Below, piece after piece: positions 22,682 through 33,978 of a DNA stretch of 64,000 nt. Every line of letters begins with the position of its first letter. Position 1 is the stretch's first letter. The DNA comes from Apiospora phragmitis (Eukaryota; Ascomycota; Sordariomycetes; Amphisphaeriales; Apiosporaceae): contig JAQQWL010000015.1 in the NCBI GenBank assembly GCA_038363925.1, positions 930,001 to 994,000 on the forward strand. The letters are read 5' to 3'. The notes below the pieces were generated by a model. It was given only the letters and a program-made list of their open reading frames with translations, did not search any database and had not been told where the DNA came from. The translations under genes and the position numbers were made by a program.

Positions 22682-23347
22682 TTATACCAATACCGTGCAA
22701 AGACCTATGAAACCACCAATCATACACAAAGCCGCCCTCACAGCGTTCATCTTCGCAAAATTGCCCAATAGCTCTCGCACCTCTTCATCCTCAGCCTCGG
22801 ACGAGCCCAGGGGCGTCTTCTCTTGTGGCCCACTGAGGTCCGTAAACTGGTTCCCCTCACCCTTGCCCGCGATACTATCCTCCGCCGATCTCTGACCCGG
22901 CTTGTATTGGCGGGCTCCATCCTTGGCAGCTCGGACGCTCCGCGCGCCCCCCTGCTCCTCGTTCTTCTTGATCAAGGCCATGTTGGTGGGCAGCATGAGA
23001 CCCGTCACGGGGCCGATGGCGAAGTTGCAGAGCGCGGCCGCCAGATACCCACGCGTCTTGGTCCCCGCGAGCACCCGGGCTAGCACGCCACCGCCCGCCG
23101 TCGTGGCTGCGGGAGGGAGGGCGAGGAACGCCAGGGACACGAAGCCGGTCCCCGCCGCGAACGCCGCCATGGGCATGATGTGGGAACCCCGGCTGAACAA
23201 CCAGCGGACCGAGGGCAACGAGCGCGATGCCCGCTGCGCCTGCAGCATGGGGATGTCGAAGAGGGACATGGTGGCGATGCCGCCGGCGACCATGAGCGAC
23301 GACGTGATGCTCAGGGCCTGCAGGGCCGTTACAGTGGTGTTACTCAT
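22682..23347 (-). CDS. DUF1772 (anthrone-oxygenase-like) membrane protein
   Basis: An intronless frame of 221 residues from the ATG at 23347 (MSNTTVTALQALSITSSLMV). The hydrophobic segments number four: residues about 8-30, 60-82, 100-125 (YLAAALCNFAIGPVTGLMLP) and the last 20 (NAVRAALCMIGGFIGLCTVLV). The pattern GxxxATMSLFDIPML after TM1, RWLFSRGSHIMP before TM2, and the FAIGPVTxLMLPTN motif fit the DUF1772 family, which includes small membrane oxygenases acting on anthrones in polyketide pathways. A charged loop (about 140-195) is longer than usual. No polyketide synthase or other pathway gene is nearby, so a role in secondary metabolism is not supported here. The gene is intact although it lies less than 500 bp from a RIP-degraded element. 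Confidence 0.75.
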   Translation of the reverse strand: MSNTTVTALQALSITSSLMVAGGIATMSLFDIPMLQAQRASRSLPSVRWLFSRGSHIMPMAAFAAGTGFVSLAFLALPPAATTAGGGVLARVLAGTKTRGYLAAALCNFAIGPVTGLMLPTNMALIKKNEEQGGARSVRAAKDGARQYKPGQRSAEDSIAGKGEGNQFTDLSGPQEKTPLGSSEAEDEEVRELLGNFAKMNAVRAALCMIGGFIGLCTVLV

Positions 23348-24370
23348 GATAATGAACTGTTGCTTCAGGGTTTGGGGGAAGGAATCTACAAATGAATTCC
23401 GAGTTATTTTCAAATCTCATATAACTGGACAATTAATGCCTGGCGGTTCTGATCATATTGCATGTATATATACAGGCAACAAATCTACGGCAATGCTGAA
23501 TGTCCCGGAGCTTCTCGCAGTTTTCGAGATTGACGAAGCCCGGCAATGAGGTAGCTTCATGGCGGCTTTGACGTCATCGACTTTCGTTAACGTGCTAGAA
23601 TCTGCGATGGGCGACCTGTCGCTTGACGGCGGCTGTCAAGGAGCCGGGAGTCAGAACAGAATGCGGTGATGTGTAAAGTATGCAACCTTAGTGAAGGAAT
23701 GCGGCCCAAGTTGGTGTCTTAATCATACTTAATCGAGTGTCCCTTCCTGTTCCCCTCATAGGCCTGAAGGCTCAAATGTAAGTCTAGAATGACAACCGAT
23801 CAAGAATTGATAAGCTTTGCGCCGGAGTTAACTCCGAGGATACGTCATAGGGCGTAGCACTGGACTTGACACAATTGCCGAATTTGTCCCGGTGAAGACA
23901 CCTCAAAACTGGCCATGTTACCCAAGTTCAAGGCCAAGGCGTAGATGGCTTTGGAATTTGAAATATTCAGAGCGAGTAAGCTGGTCCTCAGTCGCTGCAC
24001 GTAACAGAAAAGATACTCGCCGAGATAAGTTTCTGTAGCTACCAACATCCAACATGAATGGCGATCATGTTGAAGAAGGAAATGGCCAGCTGTGGCTGCC
24101 GAACCAAGTGGGTCTGTCAACCGTCCACGCACCAAAAACCCCAAACTTCGAATCTATGGCGAATGAATGACTCTCGCGCGTGATGCTTTCCCCCCTGTAC
24201 AATCAACATCCTTCTGGTTATTCTGCAGGTTCTGGCCAAATCCCGCCAGAAATTAACGACCCGCCTTCAATATGGCGTACATTCGCAATATCCGGTGATC
24301 CCGAACAAAGGTCTTATCTCCCCCAACTTTCTCCCATCATCCACAAGGAGCACTCTCGACAGCAGGAGAA
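23348..24370. other. Divergent intergenic region, no gene recognised
   Basis: Should contain both promoters (DUF1772 gene to the left, SET gene to the right). An open frame at 23845-24144 (minus) has no recognisable motif. Confidence 0.45.
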
Positions 24371-25615
24371 ATGGCTTCGCAGGATCAGCGCACTGCTGAC
24401 AAGGTGGACCTTATCGCCGACGACCTGTCGTCTCTCGTGATACACCCAGACGAAGAGCTTGCCACCACGCTGGCCAAGGTTTCCAGGACTCCTTCATCTG
24501 GATTTGGTGTTTTCGCTACTCAAGACATCCCCAAAGGGGCCCTGATAGCTGTGGAATCGGCCGTAATCTCTATTCCAGCAGTGCCCGACGAGCAGGCTGC
24601 TATCGAGTTTTGCAAAGCTCTGCACCAGATTTCCAAGGCCAACCTGGCTCGGCTGCAAAGTCTCAGTCTCGACCCTCTTGCCTGGAACTCTGTCAGTGGG
24701 GATAGCGTTCGCTCGCGGATCTGGCAATGGTGCGAGGACAATCTGGCCAGCAATCAGGGCGGCCAGAGAAAGTCCCACCACGAACTCAGCATCCTTGTCG
24801 ATCATACCTGTCGATGCTACGGTATCTTTCTCACCAACAACCTGGAAACTGGCAGTAATTCCGGGCGTGGTGTCTATCCCTTCTTCAGTCGAATGAACCA
24901 CTCCTGTCGGCCCGACATCTACGAGTTCTTCGACACGAAAACTAAGGAGCTGAGCCTTCGTGCCATCCACGACATCAAGGCTGGAGACCAGATTCATTCC
25001 ACCTACGTGGACCTTCTGCAACCGCGGAAGAAACGTCAAAAGACATTGGAAGCCTGGGGCTTCACCTGCCAGTGTCCGGCTTGCACAAACCAGACTTTTG
25101 ACGCCCTGGGTGAACGTGCTGTCGAACTGGACGATATGCTAGAAGAGTATCTCTTTTATCACGATGACTTCTCGTCGGATACTGACGACGACCACGAGCC
25201 TTTTTTGAAAGGGCCTGACGAGGCGCTAGGAGTCGCACAGGAGCTCATCCAGCTCCTAAAGGACCAAGGCATTTATGGAGAATCCCTATATCACACGTAT
25301 GTTGACACAGACTCCTTCCGCTGTTGGTTCGTTCATATATCATGAAGCATCGTCACTAACACTCAGCGCAGCTACTGGAGCGCCTCTAAGCTTGGCGTGG
25401 AGGTTGATGACTTGCAGCTTGCGCTCGGATATGCCCGCGAAGCACGAGAGATCGAGGTCTGCTGCGTAGGGCCCGATCGCAAACTGTCTGACGACGACAC
25501 AGTCGAATGGATCAGCTATCTTGAGAGTCAAATCGAGCATGCCAACGAGAACGGTTCGCTCAGTGCCAGATTGGCTCATCAGGAATACGAGGAATACGAT
25601 CCCTCCTCGCCTTGA
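24371..25615 (+). CDS. SET-domain protein (SMYD/SET5-like lysine methyltransferase)
   Basis: Two exons, 24371-25296 and 25372-25615 (intron GTATGT to CGCAG, preceded by a good CACTAAC branch site), 389 residues. The SET core starts with SSGFGVFATQDIPKGALI (about residues 41-58). It contains the S-adenosylmethionine/active-site NHSC motif at residues 176-179 (RMNHSCRPDIYEFF), the IKAGDQIHSTYVDLLQPRKKRQ segment, and a post-SET zinc cluster FTCQCPAC at about residues 231-238. This is the arrangement of fungal SET proteins resembling SMYD/SET5 enzymes, which methylate histone or non-histone lysines. The C-terminal helical part (LEVDDLQLALGYAREAREIE-like) is TPR-like. No lesion was found. Substrate unknown. 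Confidence 0.85.
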
Positions 25616-26447
25616 AGTGGCCAAGCAACCATAACCGCCATCAATGACCTGTTATTCAGTCAAACGTTGGCAATTGCGCGGTCGAGAAGGCGGTCTACCT
25701 CGAACCTAACTTTCACACCATCAACTAGCCGTGGGTCATAGGCACTCCAACAGCAACGCAAGAGCATGGTTAGTTTGCATTTTCCCGTGTATCAAACAAC
25801 CTGAGAACTCGGGCCGTGTGCAACGCAAGATGAGGGCCTAGGGCATTGACTAGGAGCGCTAAACAGAACGCTACGGCAAGCATTTTATGGGCTAAGCAAA
25901 AACAAGGCTGAAGGCACGAATCCGAGGTCCATACATATGTTTTGACATTGTCATAATTATCAAGGCCTTCACGGCTGGGCACCGGCAGGCAGGGTTCCCC
26001 AAAGACCCTGAAAACATCCTAGTCACGAGTCAGGAATAGTCGGCCCAGTCAATAAACTGGTTTGCTCCACATATCGAGATCAAGATGAGATCATCCGTAG
26101 TAGTATGATTTGCTCAGCGAGTGAGTCAACCATGCGGGTTTAGTACATAGCAGGTAATGAATAACATAAATCAAGTTCCGAATCAACCGGGTGAATGGGT
26201 CATGGTAGCATCGAGGTAATGAATGGCAGATCTCAAACCGAGCTTCCGACCATGCCGTAGACATATAAAAAGTCCGTTGCATCGAATACAACAACCACTG
26301 TTTCCTTAAATTATCGTAACACTTTCACACTTCTCACGTCGGGCTCGAATTCCAAATCACATATAACTATTACCACCTAGACATAGAGAGATCCGCTCCG
26401 GCGTCGTAACAAGAAAGAACCCCCCTGGCCCCCCAGAGAAGTTGACC
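25616..26447. other. Intergenic, no gene recognised
   Basis: Upstream region of the next gene. Only short frames. Confidence 0.5.
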
Positions 26448-27038
26448 ATGGACTACGGCCGGCGCTCCGACCGCTACGACGACAGTCCTCCGCGGCATAG
26501 GCGCCACGCCAGCAACGGCGAACGGCCCACCTATCGTGAAGACTACTACGAACTACCACCCCCTCCGCCCAGAGACGGACACTACTACTACGAAGACTAC
26601 GAAATGGAGCGGCGGCGCCGCCCGGCCCAGGGCCATCGGCGGCCTTCATACTCCGCGGGACCCGTGTCTCGTGGCCGCCGTAGTACCAGTAGCTACGGCG
26701 ACGAGCGGGACTTTCATCATCGCCCGCATTCGCACCATCACGAGAAGAGGACGACGACAAAGAGAAGCCATGATCCTCTGGATCTAGACCTGAACTGGAA
26801 ACAGGCCGCTGAGGCCGCGGCCGGCGCGGCAGCCGTCGAGGCGTGGAGGTCGCGCGGGGACCCGGACAAGATGAAGCGGGTGGCTACGGCGGCGGCGGGG
26901 GCCGTGGCCGTGGACCTGGCGCTCGGGCGCGGGGGGCACGATGACAAGAATAAGCGGCACGCGATGGAGAGCGCGATTGGGGGGTTGGTTATTGATCGGA
27001 TGGTGAATGGGTCTAGTAGTAGTAGTAGTAAGCGGTGA
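26448..27038 (+). CDS. Low-complexity Arg/Tyr/His-rich protein with a DUF3824-like C-terminal module
   Basis: An intronless frame of 196 residues from the ATG at 26448. Residues 1-105 are disordered, rich in Arg, Tyr, Asp, Pro and His (DYYELPPPPPRDGHYYYEDY, HHRPHSHHHEK). Residues about 110-195 hold two alanine/glycine-rich helix units, NWKQAAEAAAGAAAVEAWRS and KMKRVATAAAGAVAVDLALG. The ending RHAMESAIGGLVIDRMVNG resembles the repeated units of fungal DUF3824 proteins. No signal peptide or TM. Function unknown; glycine-zipper-like helices suggest self-association, which is inference. A Ser run closes the protein. Confidence 0.7.
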   Translation: MDYGRRSDRYDDSPPRHRRHASNGERPTYREDYYELPPPPPRDGHYYYEDYEMERRRRPAQGHRRPSYSAGPVSRGRRSTSSYGDERDFHHRPHSHHHEKRTTTKRSHDPLDLDLNWKQAAEAAAGAAAVEAWRSRGDPDKMKRVATAAAGAVAVDLALGRGGHDDKNKRHAMESAIGGLVIDRMVNGSSSSSSKR

Positions 27039-27233
27039 TGCATGTGAAACGAGACATGGTTAATGATCTTTGGAGGGAATTGGAGAATGCGTGCATTTGC
27101 GATCGTTGGTTTTAGAAGGTCGGCGTTTTATGGAGTATGAAGAGGGGAATAGATACGTGCGAAATGCCATATTGCTATAGTATTATATTTATCAATAAGT
27201 TACGATTAGTATAACACAGTGCGACAAGCACCA

Positions 27234-27305
27234 GGACCGGTGGCGCAGCGGTAGCGCGTCTGATTCCAGTCCAGAAGGTCATCCGTTCAAATCGGGTCCG
27301 GTTCA
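27234..27305 (+). tRNA. tRNA-Trp (anticodon CCA)
   Basis: A cloverleaf can be drawn by eye. Acceptor GGACCGG pairs with CCGGTTC with one G-T pair, and discriminator A follows. T8 and G9 precede the D arm GCGC/GCGC with loop AGCGGTA. The anticodon arm TCTGA-TTCCAGT-CCAGA has anticodon CCA and one A-C mismatch at its last pair. The T arm is ATCCG-TTCAAAT-CGGGT. No intron. The anticodon-stem mismatch and loop changes leave a small chance that this is a tRNA pseudogene. Confidence 0.8.
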
Positions 27306-27306
27306 G

Positions 27307-27312
27307 CTTTTT
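27307..27312 (+). terminator. RNA polymerase III T-run terminator
   Basis: CTTTTT directly follows the 3' end of the tRNA-Trp gene. Confidence 0.75.
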
Positions 27313-28578
27313 GCCCCTCCTCCCGGGAGGCATGGCCTCAATCTCATTGCTATCAGTACTCTGCTTTTTTACTTGTCACTTCTATTTCCATAGAATTATT
27401 TTCTTGTGCAGCATTGATACTCTTTTACTGTTACGATTTGTGGCAAGCATGACTCCGCCCAACTTTGCGGAGTCCTGACGATGGTCAGCCCCAAAATGCC
27501 AAGAAGCAGGGGGGCAGTCGGCTTACTGTATGGCAAGAATGGCATTCCTGCATGAGAACCCTCTGGTCGCAAAGTCGACTCCGAATGGTTCAATCTCAGT
27601 TTCAATTATGCTAATCCTGCCGAACGTCGACTCCCATTATCGCCACCGTACCGCACTGTCCGTATGCAACCGAGGGGTTATACTCGTCCTTTATCCGAAA
27701 AAAGGGGGGATGTCCGACGTACTTGGTCGAGTAGGCATCGAGTTCCAGCCGCATTTGCCCCCTGCTGCCGCTGTCAATCCCACCACTTAGATTATATATC
27801 CACCACCTACTGGTTAGCGCCCGTATGTCTTGCCGCTGCTACCGCGACGGGATCGCAAGTAAGGTCGAATCGTGTGGCACTGAGCGAGTGCTCCCTATTG
27901 ACGCGCGAGCATTCTAGGAGAGTGACGGTATTCCTCCGATTTCGTGGCGTAAGCAGTCTCGGCAGTGGCCACAGTGAAGTCCGGTACTTCGATATGCGTG
28001 CAAGCTTCGCCGGCCGTCGGCGACCAGCCAAGCCACCCGACACATGCCCGCCTAGGAGGCTAGTGTCTAATGCGACTTTGGTGGTTTGGGTGCACTTCCT
28101 TCATTGGAGCATCACCCACAGGGGGGACATCGGTTCTTTATCTCCAATCAAGTACAACTGACTGGACATTGCTCTGCTGGCAGTGGATGGCTGATGGAAG
28201 CGACACCGAAGCGTTCTGCAATTATTTTTCTTCGTTGGCGAAAAGCAAATGCAGCGGCAGTCCATGCACATACGGGACCGAGACAGGGGTTCCATTGGGG
28301 CCGATCGCAACCCTATCTGAGACCCTATCAAGGCATCCCGCCGGCACTGCTCAGATCCATCTATCTCCCTCCCATGCGAACCCCGCAGGAGTTCCATGAC
28401 ATTTGGGAGCTCTTGTGCTACCCAAAAGGGAAATCTAGATCCTGGCAGATCCCCGAGGCCTAGGCAGCTTCAAGCGAGATTCCATGCTTGATCCATAGTT
28501 CGTTGGGGGCTATAAAACTCACCATGGCCAGGGTCACCGTCACTTCGCAGGTTGAATTCGACAATTTTTGCCCACAAC
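27313..28578. other. No gene recognised
   Basis: Several overlapping open frames on both strands (for example 28070-28463) have no recognisable motif. The last few hundred bases should hold the promoter of the permease gene. Confidence 0.4.
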
Positions 28579-29841
28579 ATGGATCGATCAGAAAAGAAGG
28601 CCAGCGTCGGCACCAATGAGGCGGAAATGCGGGCGTCCCCTTCGCAATCGGTCAACACGTCCGAGGAAAACCTCGCCATCCTCCAGACACGCACACGGAG
28701 GCTTTTCAACAAATGGCAACTCTTCGCCCTGTCGCTCATGTACATGAGCACCTGGAGTGCCGTGCCAGGGTAAGCCACCACCCAACCAGCCAGTCTCTTC
28801 CGAGCGAGACTCGTGACAATGATGGGCGCGATTACTGATTGATATGTGTTCCTTTCTCCCAGCAACATGTACTACGCCATGTACAACGGCGGCCCCGCCG
28901 CCTACGTCGCCAGCTACATCATCATCGGCGTGGGCGCGCTGTGCCAGACGGCCTCGTTCGGCGAGCTGGCCTCGATCCAGCCCATCGCGGGCACGCAGTA
29001 CTACTGGACGTACCACTTCGCGCCCGCGCGCAGCCGGCGCTTCCTCGCCTGGCTGCAAGGGTGGGTCACCTGGACGGGCTACGTCGCGACCTTCGCCAGC
29101 AGCCTCAACTTCGGCACCCCCGTGCTCGAGGGCCTCATCCAGCTCAACTACCCGGACTATGTCGTCGAAGGGTGGCGCACCACGCTCATCAGCCTCTGCA
29201 CGCTGGCCGCAATCACGCTGGTCAACTTGTACGCGTTCCGCGCCGTGCCGTGGTTCGATCTGTTTAGTGGCGTCCTCAATATCCTGCTCTTCGTCGCGTT
29301 CATGATCATCTTCCTCGTCATGGCGCCGAAGAACAGCGGCGACATCTTTACGCAGACCAGTGTCTCGTCCGGTTGGCAGAGCTACTACGCGGCCAGCCAG
29401 ATCGGCTCGCTGTCCAATGTCTGGCTGACCGCGTTCCTCGTCGCGCTGCTGACGCTGCTCAACCTCGGCAGCGAGATGTACATCGCGCTCGGCGCCATCA
29501 CGTCGCTGTCGACCATGGCCATGTACATGAGCTACGCCGTCGTGTTCGCCGTCGTGCTCTACGCGCGGTCCTCCGCCCCCAAGGGGATCGAGCTGGGGCC
29601 ATGGAACCTGGGCCGCTGGGGCCGCGCTATCAACGTCGTGGCCCTCGTCTACACCGTCTACGTTATCATTTGGCTGCCGTTCCCGCAGACCACGCCCGTC
29701 AACGCTTCGACGATGAACTATAGCGGGCCCGTGCTCGGGGTGGTGCTGGTCCTCACGGTCGCGCTGTGGGTGTTTAGGAGGAACCGCTGGGAGGGACCCA
29801 ACCGGGCGGTGGTAGACATTGCGCTCAAAGCAGAAGATTGA
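28579..29841 (+). CDS. APC-superfamily amino-acid/choline permease with an internal deletion
   Basis: Exons 28579-28769 and 28863-29841, joined by a 93-bp intron (GTAAGC to CCCAG), give 389 residues. The hydrophilic N-terminus is followed by FNKWQLFALSLMYMSTWSAV in TM1, YAMYNGGPAAYVASYIIIGV, SFGELASIQPIAGTQYYWTY with the conserved APC GELAS motif, and LAWLQGWVTWTGYVATFASS, as in fungal GABA/choline/amino-acid permeases of the plasma membrane. Relatives have about 500-530 residues. Here QIGSLSN (about 29418) is joined directly to VWLTAFLVALLTLLNLGS, skipping the middle of the transporter (about TM6-TM8) with the SEEIxNA-type loop. The frame is kept, and both sides remain well conserved. Transport activity is doubtful. 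Confidence 0.8.
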
Positions 29842-30081
29842 TGATTGTTTATTCGGCTATTAGCAAATACAGATTCTAAATGTATGGTATATACGTTGTG
29901 GACTGATATCCTTTCCCCCATTTCAAAGTCAAAAAACTCCATGCCAACCCAATGTCTGTCGTCTCGGTAAAAGAAGCAAGAAAGAACTCCAAATCGATTA
30001 TATTTCATTTCAGGCCGCCATCGTCCGGTCGTTTTTACTACAAGGGAGGACCAGGAAGTGGTTAGCATCAGGATTCCGCTA

Positions 30082-31884
30082 CTAGAGCATGTTTCTCGGC
30101 ACCTGCGGCGGTGTTGGATCGGGGACACTGTATCTGTTCGAAGCGTAAGACTCAATAAAATGGGTGTTCCTCCACTCGTCGGGCGACTCCACCATGGTCC
30201 GGCCGTCGTCCGACGAGGAGTTGGAGTCGGTCTTGATCGCCGCCAGTGTCCTTACCTTCTGGGAGTGGTGCGCAATGTCCTCCAGAGGTATCCCGACCGT
30301 CTCCTTGAGCCCACGGTGCGACTCGGGCGGCGACGCGGACCGTTGGGGGACTTCGGTCATGGGTTCCAGGGATGTCGTCGTCGAGGGGTCTTTGGATAGG
30401 TCGGCGTACGTCGCGATCGCCTCGGAGATGCGCCGCGCCAGCTTGGGCAGCAGCAGCGACTGCCCGTGATCCCGGTCCGGCAGGTACATGAGCTCGATGT
30501 CGCCGCGGCCCGTCCACGACCTCCACGTCTTGGCCATCTCCTGCTGGTCCCAGTACGACGTCTGGTCCACCCGGCCGTAGTGCACGTAGCTCGCCACGGC
30601 CGGCCCGTCCAGCACGCAGTCGCGGCCCGCGACCACGGCCGTCGTCCGCCGCCCCGCGAAGTCCTCCCGGAACAGGATGTGCTCCGGCCAGTGGAAGCGC
30701 CGGCACACCAGGTGCGCGATCATGGGGTCCTTGCCGGCCCCGAAGTCGATCTCGATCTCGGGCGTGGTGACGCCCTTGCGCCGCGTGATGTTGTAGGCCA
30801 CGTTGGGCAGGTGCAGTAGGATGGCGACGGGGTCGCAAAGGATCATGGAGTTGATCTTGGGGGCCACCTCGGGGTGGTCCAGCAGGGGCCGCGCCATGAA
30901 GGTGCCGTACGAGTGGCCCACAAGCACGAAGTCGTCGATCTTGTGCTGGCGCAGGATCTGTGCGACGGCGCGCGCGAACACCTGGGGCGGCTTGCCCTCA
31001 GGGCAGATGCGGTTCGCGGCGGGCATGACCTCGATGGCGATGATGCCGATGTCGGCCGGGATCGACGGCAGCCAGGTCGTGTACGTCGCTACGCCGATGC
31101 CGATGCCGTGGCAGAAGAGCACGGGCCGGTGCGTCTTGGACCGGTGGGGCCGGTAGTAGTAGCTGAAGTCTTTGGACGCCGACGCGTGGGGCGCCAGCAG
31201 CGTCATTGGCCGGAACGGGAAGATGGAGAAGAAGGTCCGGCGCGGCTGCCGGTAGAACGTGAACCCCTTGACCGCGAGGAAGGCCCAGCAAGCAATCTCG
31301 GTAAAGCTCATAAAGAAGTACCAGAGCAGCGGGCGGTGGTACATCTCGACCGGGTCCAGGTTGAGCCGCATCGGCTTCCCATCGGCCCTACCGCGGGGCA
31401 GGTCGAGCCCGGCCTGCTCCTGGGCTTCGTCGACGTACTCGTCGAGCTCGTCCCACTCCTCGCGGCTCAGGTCCTTGTCCTCCTTGGCGAACAGCGCCCA
31501 GGCCATCCAGTCCTTGATGTTGTCACGGTAGATCTGGTCGATGTGGGCCTGGCAGAACCACTTGCGTACGAAGAGCCGCACGTCGGGCACGGTCTGCAGG
31601 GCGTTGGCGATGAGCTTCTTTCGCTGCGCCCGTGTCATCGGCGTCATGGGCAGGCCCGGCCGCTGTAGGCGCGCCTTAAAGGGCAGGAACCACAGCAGAT
31701 ACCACAGGATCTCGACCAGCCCATAGGCTTCGATCACGATCGAGACGGGGTGCACGATCCCCGCCCGCCCGAAGGCGAAGGCGATGGCGAAGAAGTAGAC
31801 CAAGCAGTACAGGCCGATATAGTTGACGAAGTACTTCATGCCCACCACGGCCGCGTAGGTATATGGATTGTGGTCGAGAAGCAT
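30082..31884 (-). CDS. Membrane-anchored alpha/beta hydrolase
   Basis: An open frame of 600 residues from the ATG at 31884. A CACAG just before this ATG would allow a short 5' non-coding exon. Residues about 15-75 form two TM helices (YFVNYIGLYCLVYFFAIAFA; EILWYLLWFLPF), and another hydrophobic stretch lies near 200-225 (WYFFMSFTEIACWAFLAV). The hydrolase core begins at HRPVLFCHGIGIGVATYTTW. The nucleophile elbow VGHSYGTF places Ser325, and a candidate catalytic His is in PDRDHGQSLLL. The C-terminal 80 residues are Ser-rich and disordered. Intact large fungal proteins of this layout are annotated as alpha/beta hydrolases of unknown substrate; a lipase-like role at an internal membrane is inference. 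It is tail-to-tail with the permease gene. Confidence 0.82.
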   Translation of the reverse strand: MLLDHNPYTYAAVVGMKYFVNYIGLYCLVYFFAIAFAFGRAGIVHPVSIVIEAYGLVEILWYLLWFLPFKARLQRPGLPMTPMTRAQRKKLIANALQTVPDVRLFVRKWFCQAHIDQIYRDNIKDWMAWALFAKEDKDLSREEWDELDEYVDEAQEQAGLDLPRGRADGKPMRLNLDPVEMYHRPLLWYFFMSFTEIACWAFLAVKGFTFYRQPRRTFFSIFPFRPMTLLAPHASASKDFSYYYRPHRSKTHRPVLFCHGIGIGVATYTTWLPSIPADIGIIAIEVMPAANRICPEGKPPQVFARAVAQILRQHKIDDFVLVGHSYGTFMARPLLDHPEVAPKINSMILCDPVAILLHLPNVAYNITRRKGVTTPEIEIDFGAGKDPMIAHLVCRRFHWPEHILFREDFAGRRTTAVVAGRDCVLDGPAVASYVHYGRVDQTSYWDQQEMAKTWRSWTGRGDIELMYLPDRDHGQSLLLPKLARRISEAIATYADLSKDPSTTTSLEPMTEVPQRSASPPESHRGLKETVGIPLEDIAHHSQKVRTLAAIKTDSNSSSDDGRTMVESPDEWRNTHFIESYASNRYSVPDPTPPQVPRNML

Positions 31885-33765
31885 CCTGTGAATGTTATCT
31901 ATCACGAGAGAAACCCGACAATAATGTAAAGAGGCTCTTGTCAAACCAACCAAGATACTTCAAATGTTTGGGGAATGCCGCGGCGGAAGGGTGTAGCATG
32001 GTTTTAATGGCTCGCTGTACTAATAGCAATGGCAGAGCACTTGAACACTCTGACAGTTTGACAGAAGCATTTGGGACGACCCTTCGCGAACGAAATGGGT
32101 CGCGTGCACAGATGAAAGGGTCCAACCTAATTGACCTTGGGGGGAACACAGGCTAGACCACATGCTGTGTGGTGTCGCCGTGTCGGCAAGCCAGAAATAG
32201 GGAGAACGAAATAAACAAACTTTAAGGATATGGAATATTTTTGACACATCTTGGCCCCCTAGGCCTGGGGTCTGATCGCGGGATGGGATGTGCCTCGGCT
32301 CCGCGTCGTATTTGAATCGGGCTCGCACAGCCACCCGGAAACCGTTGTTGGGGATCCGAGGAGTCACCAAGCTGCCTGGGAGTATTGGTGGGACTCGGTG
32401 TGGGGGAGATCGACCTCGGGGTCGTTTTTCCAATTGCCAAAGTCTTCTTGTCAAGCCCGCATGCGAGCTATGATCGTCGCTTGCCCATTTCTTGGTACGT
32501 CGTTAGGAAAGAAGAGAGAGGTCAGGGACTTTGGGCCAAAGGTGAAGGGACCTGGTACGGACATTGTACTGTCGCTGGAGTATGGTTACCTACCTCAGCA
32601 GCGGGCGGTACCACAAGTAACACGGACAGTGTTGCCAACTTGCCACACTTTCTGGACAAGTCGCATGCGCATATCGGGCGAAAAGGAAACATGGCATTGC
32701 TGCAACGGGGAAAAGACCGCATGCGGCCTAGTCCGGCTCGGACTTTTCCTTCTACTACCTGCTCGTCAAGGCTTAGACTTTCCCCCGCGGTGGGAGATAA
32801 GATAAAAGTGACAGCTGCGACTACGTCACATCGGCACAGAGTCCGTTGTCAATCGTTGTGAAATGCGGAAAGAAATTGATACGAGTACGTCCAGTACCGC
32901 CTTGTCGGCCCCCGACTGTTTCAAAAACAATCAATGAATGTGGTAAGTGGGGGTTTAGTGCCCTCGGGGACAGCCAGGGAAGGAAAAAGCTGGATGCCTG
33001 AGACTTGACACGAAACACAAAACGCTTCTACGGCAGCCGGTAATTAGGATGGTCAACATTTCGTCTGATTTTTCTTACAGCAAGTAAGTAACCTACTGTA
33101 CAGTGTACTTAGCCTCGAGCGCAAGAAGCTCCGACAATGCCCTTGATGGAGAAAGTGCTGCGTTTCGTACGATATTTCTCGTAGTAATCGATACGCTGAA
33201 TTATCTCTGAAACATACAATACGGCGTCATCTGATGGGAGCAGTGCTTTCGCCTATTAAGGGGATACGAGAGACGAATGTTGTCCCCTTTTGTCACATCC
33301 GTTCCTATTACGCAGCTGTTTCTAGTTTGTCACTGCTGTATCAACTACTACATCTTAGGTAGCAGCCGCGACGGCTACAAGAGGTTATCCTCTTCTCCAC
33401 CACGATTGATGATAGGGGTAGTCTGGAGATTGCCACTTCACACACCTGGCAGTGCCTTCCAATACCAAGCTCCGGGCGATATCAGATCGCAGGTTACTAG
33501 CCATCATCGTCATCGCCATTATCTTTAACCGATGGGCGTGCATTTTACGAGTTGGCCTGGCGATTTGACTGTTAGGAAGACTTGCCCAGAGCAAACTGCT
33601 GAGGAACGTATAAGGATGCAGGAGGGGGGAGCGATCTTGGATGTGCCAACGGAGCTTGGGCGGCTGCTGAAACAAGTCCAGATGGTGATGAGCTTGTCGG
33701 CGCGGTACCTAATCTCAGGACTCTATCCAGATCTCGAGTGTTCCATGAGGGTCCTGTCATTATTG
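31885..33765. other. Gene-poor stretch, no gene recognised
   Basis: Open frames near 32290-32861 (plus) and 32020-32454 (minus) overlap one another in all frames and show no family motif. The minus strand from about 33560 to 33765 may hold the out-of-frame tail of the next feature. Confidence 0.4.
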
Positions 33766-33978
33766 TTACCAATGTATACGTCCCAAAAATAGGCACCGGA
33801 GCCCAGGGCGCAGGGCGTCACCGGTTCCTCGGGAGTATGGACGGTCCTCGCGAATCATGTCATCGACGGCCTCTGTAAGTACATCGTTGCTGTTCATCGG
33901 GAAGACGCTGCAGTCCCCTTTCGTGTACATCGCGTCGGCCTCGGTTTTCGTCACGACCTCGTTGATGGGCAGTGCCAT
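33766..33978 (-). pseudogene. Possible small decayed gene, unknown
   Basis: A minus-strand frame from the ATG at 33978 reads MALPINEVVTKTEADAMYTK and SVFPMNSNDVLTEAVDDMIR before ending at 33766. In the neighbouring frame, protein-like sequence continues (AYFWDVYIGNNNDRTLMEHS, then a TAG, then EIRYRADKLITIW), suggesting one frameshift and one stop. I do not recognise the family. It is kept only because both segments read like protein and abut. Confidence 0.3.

Noticed and set aside
32290..32861. Overlapping 150-170-codon plus-strand frames
   Set aside because: No family resemblance, no splice pattern or signal; probably chance frames.
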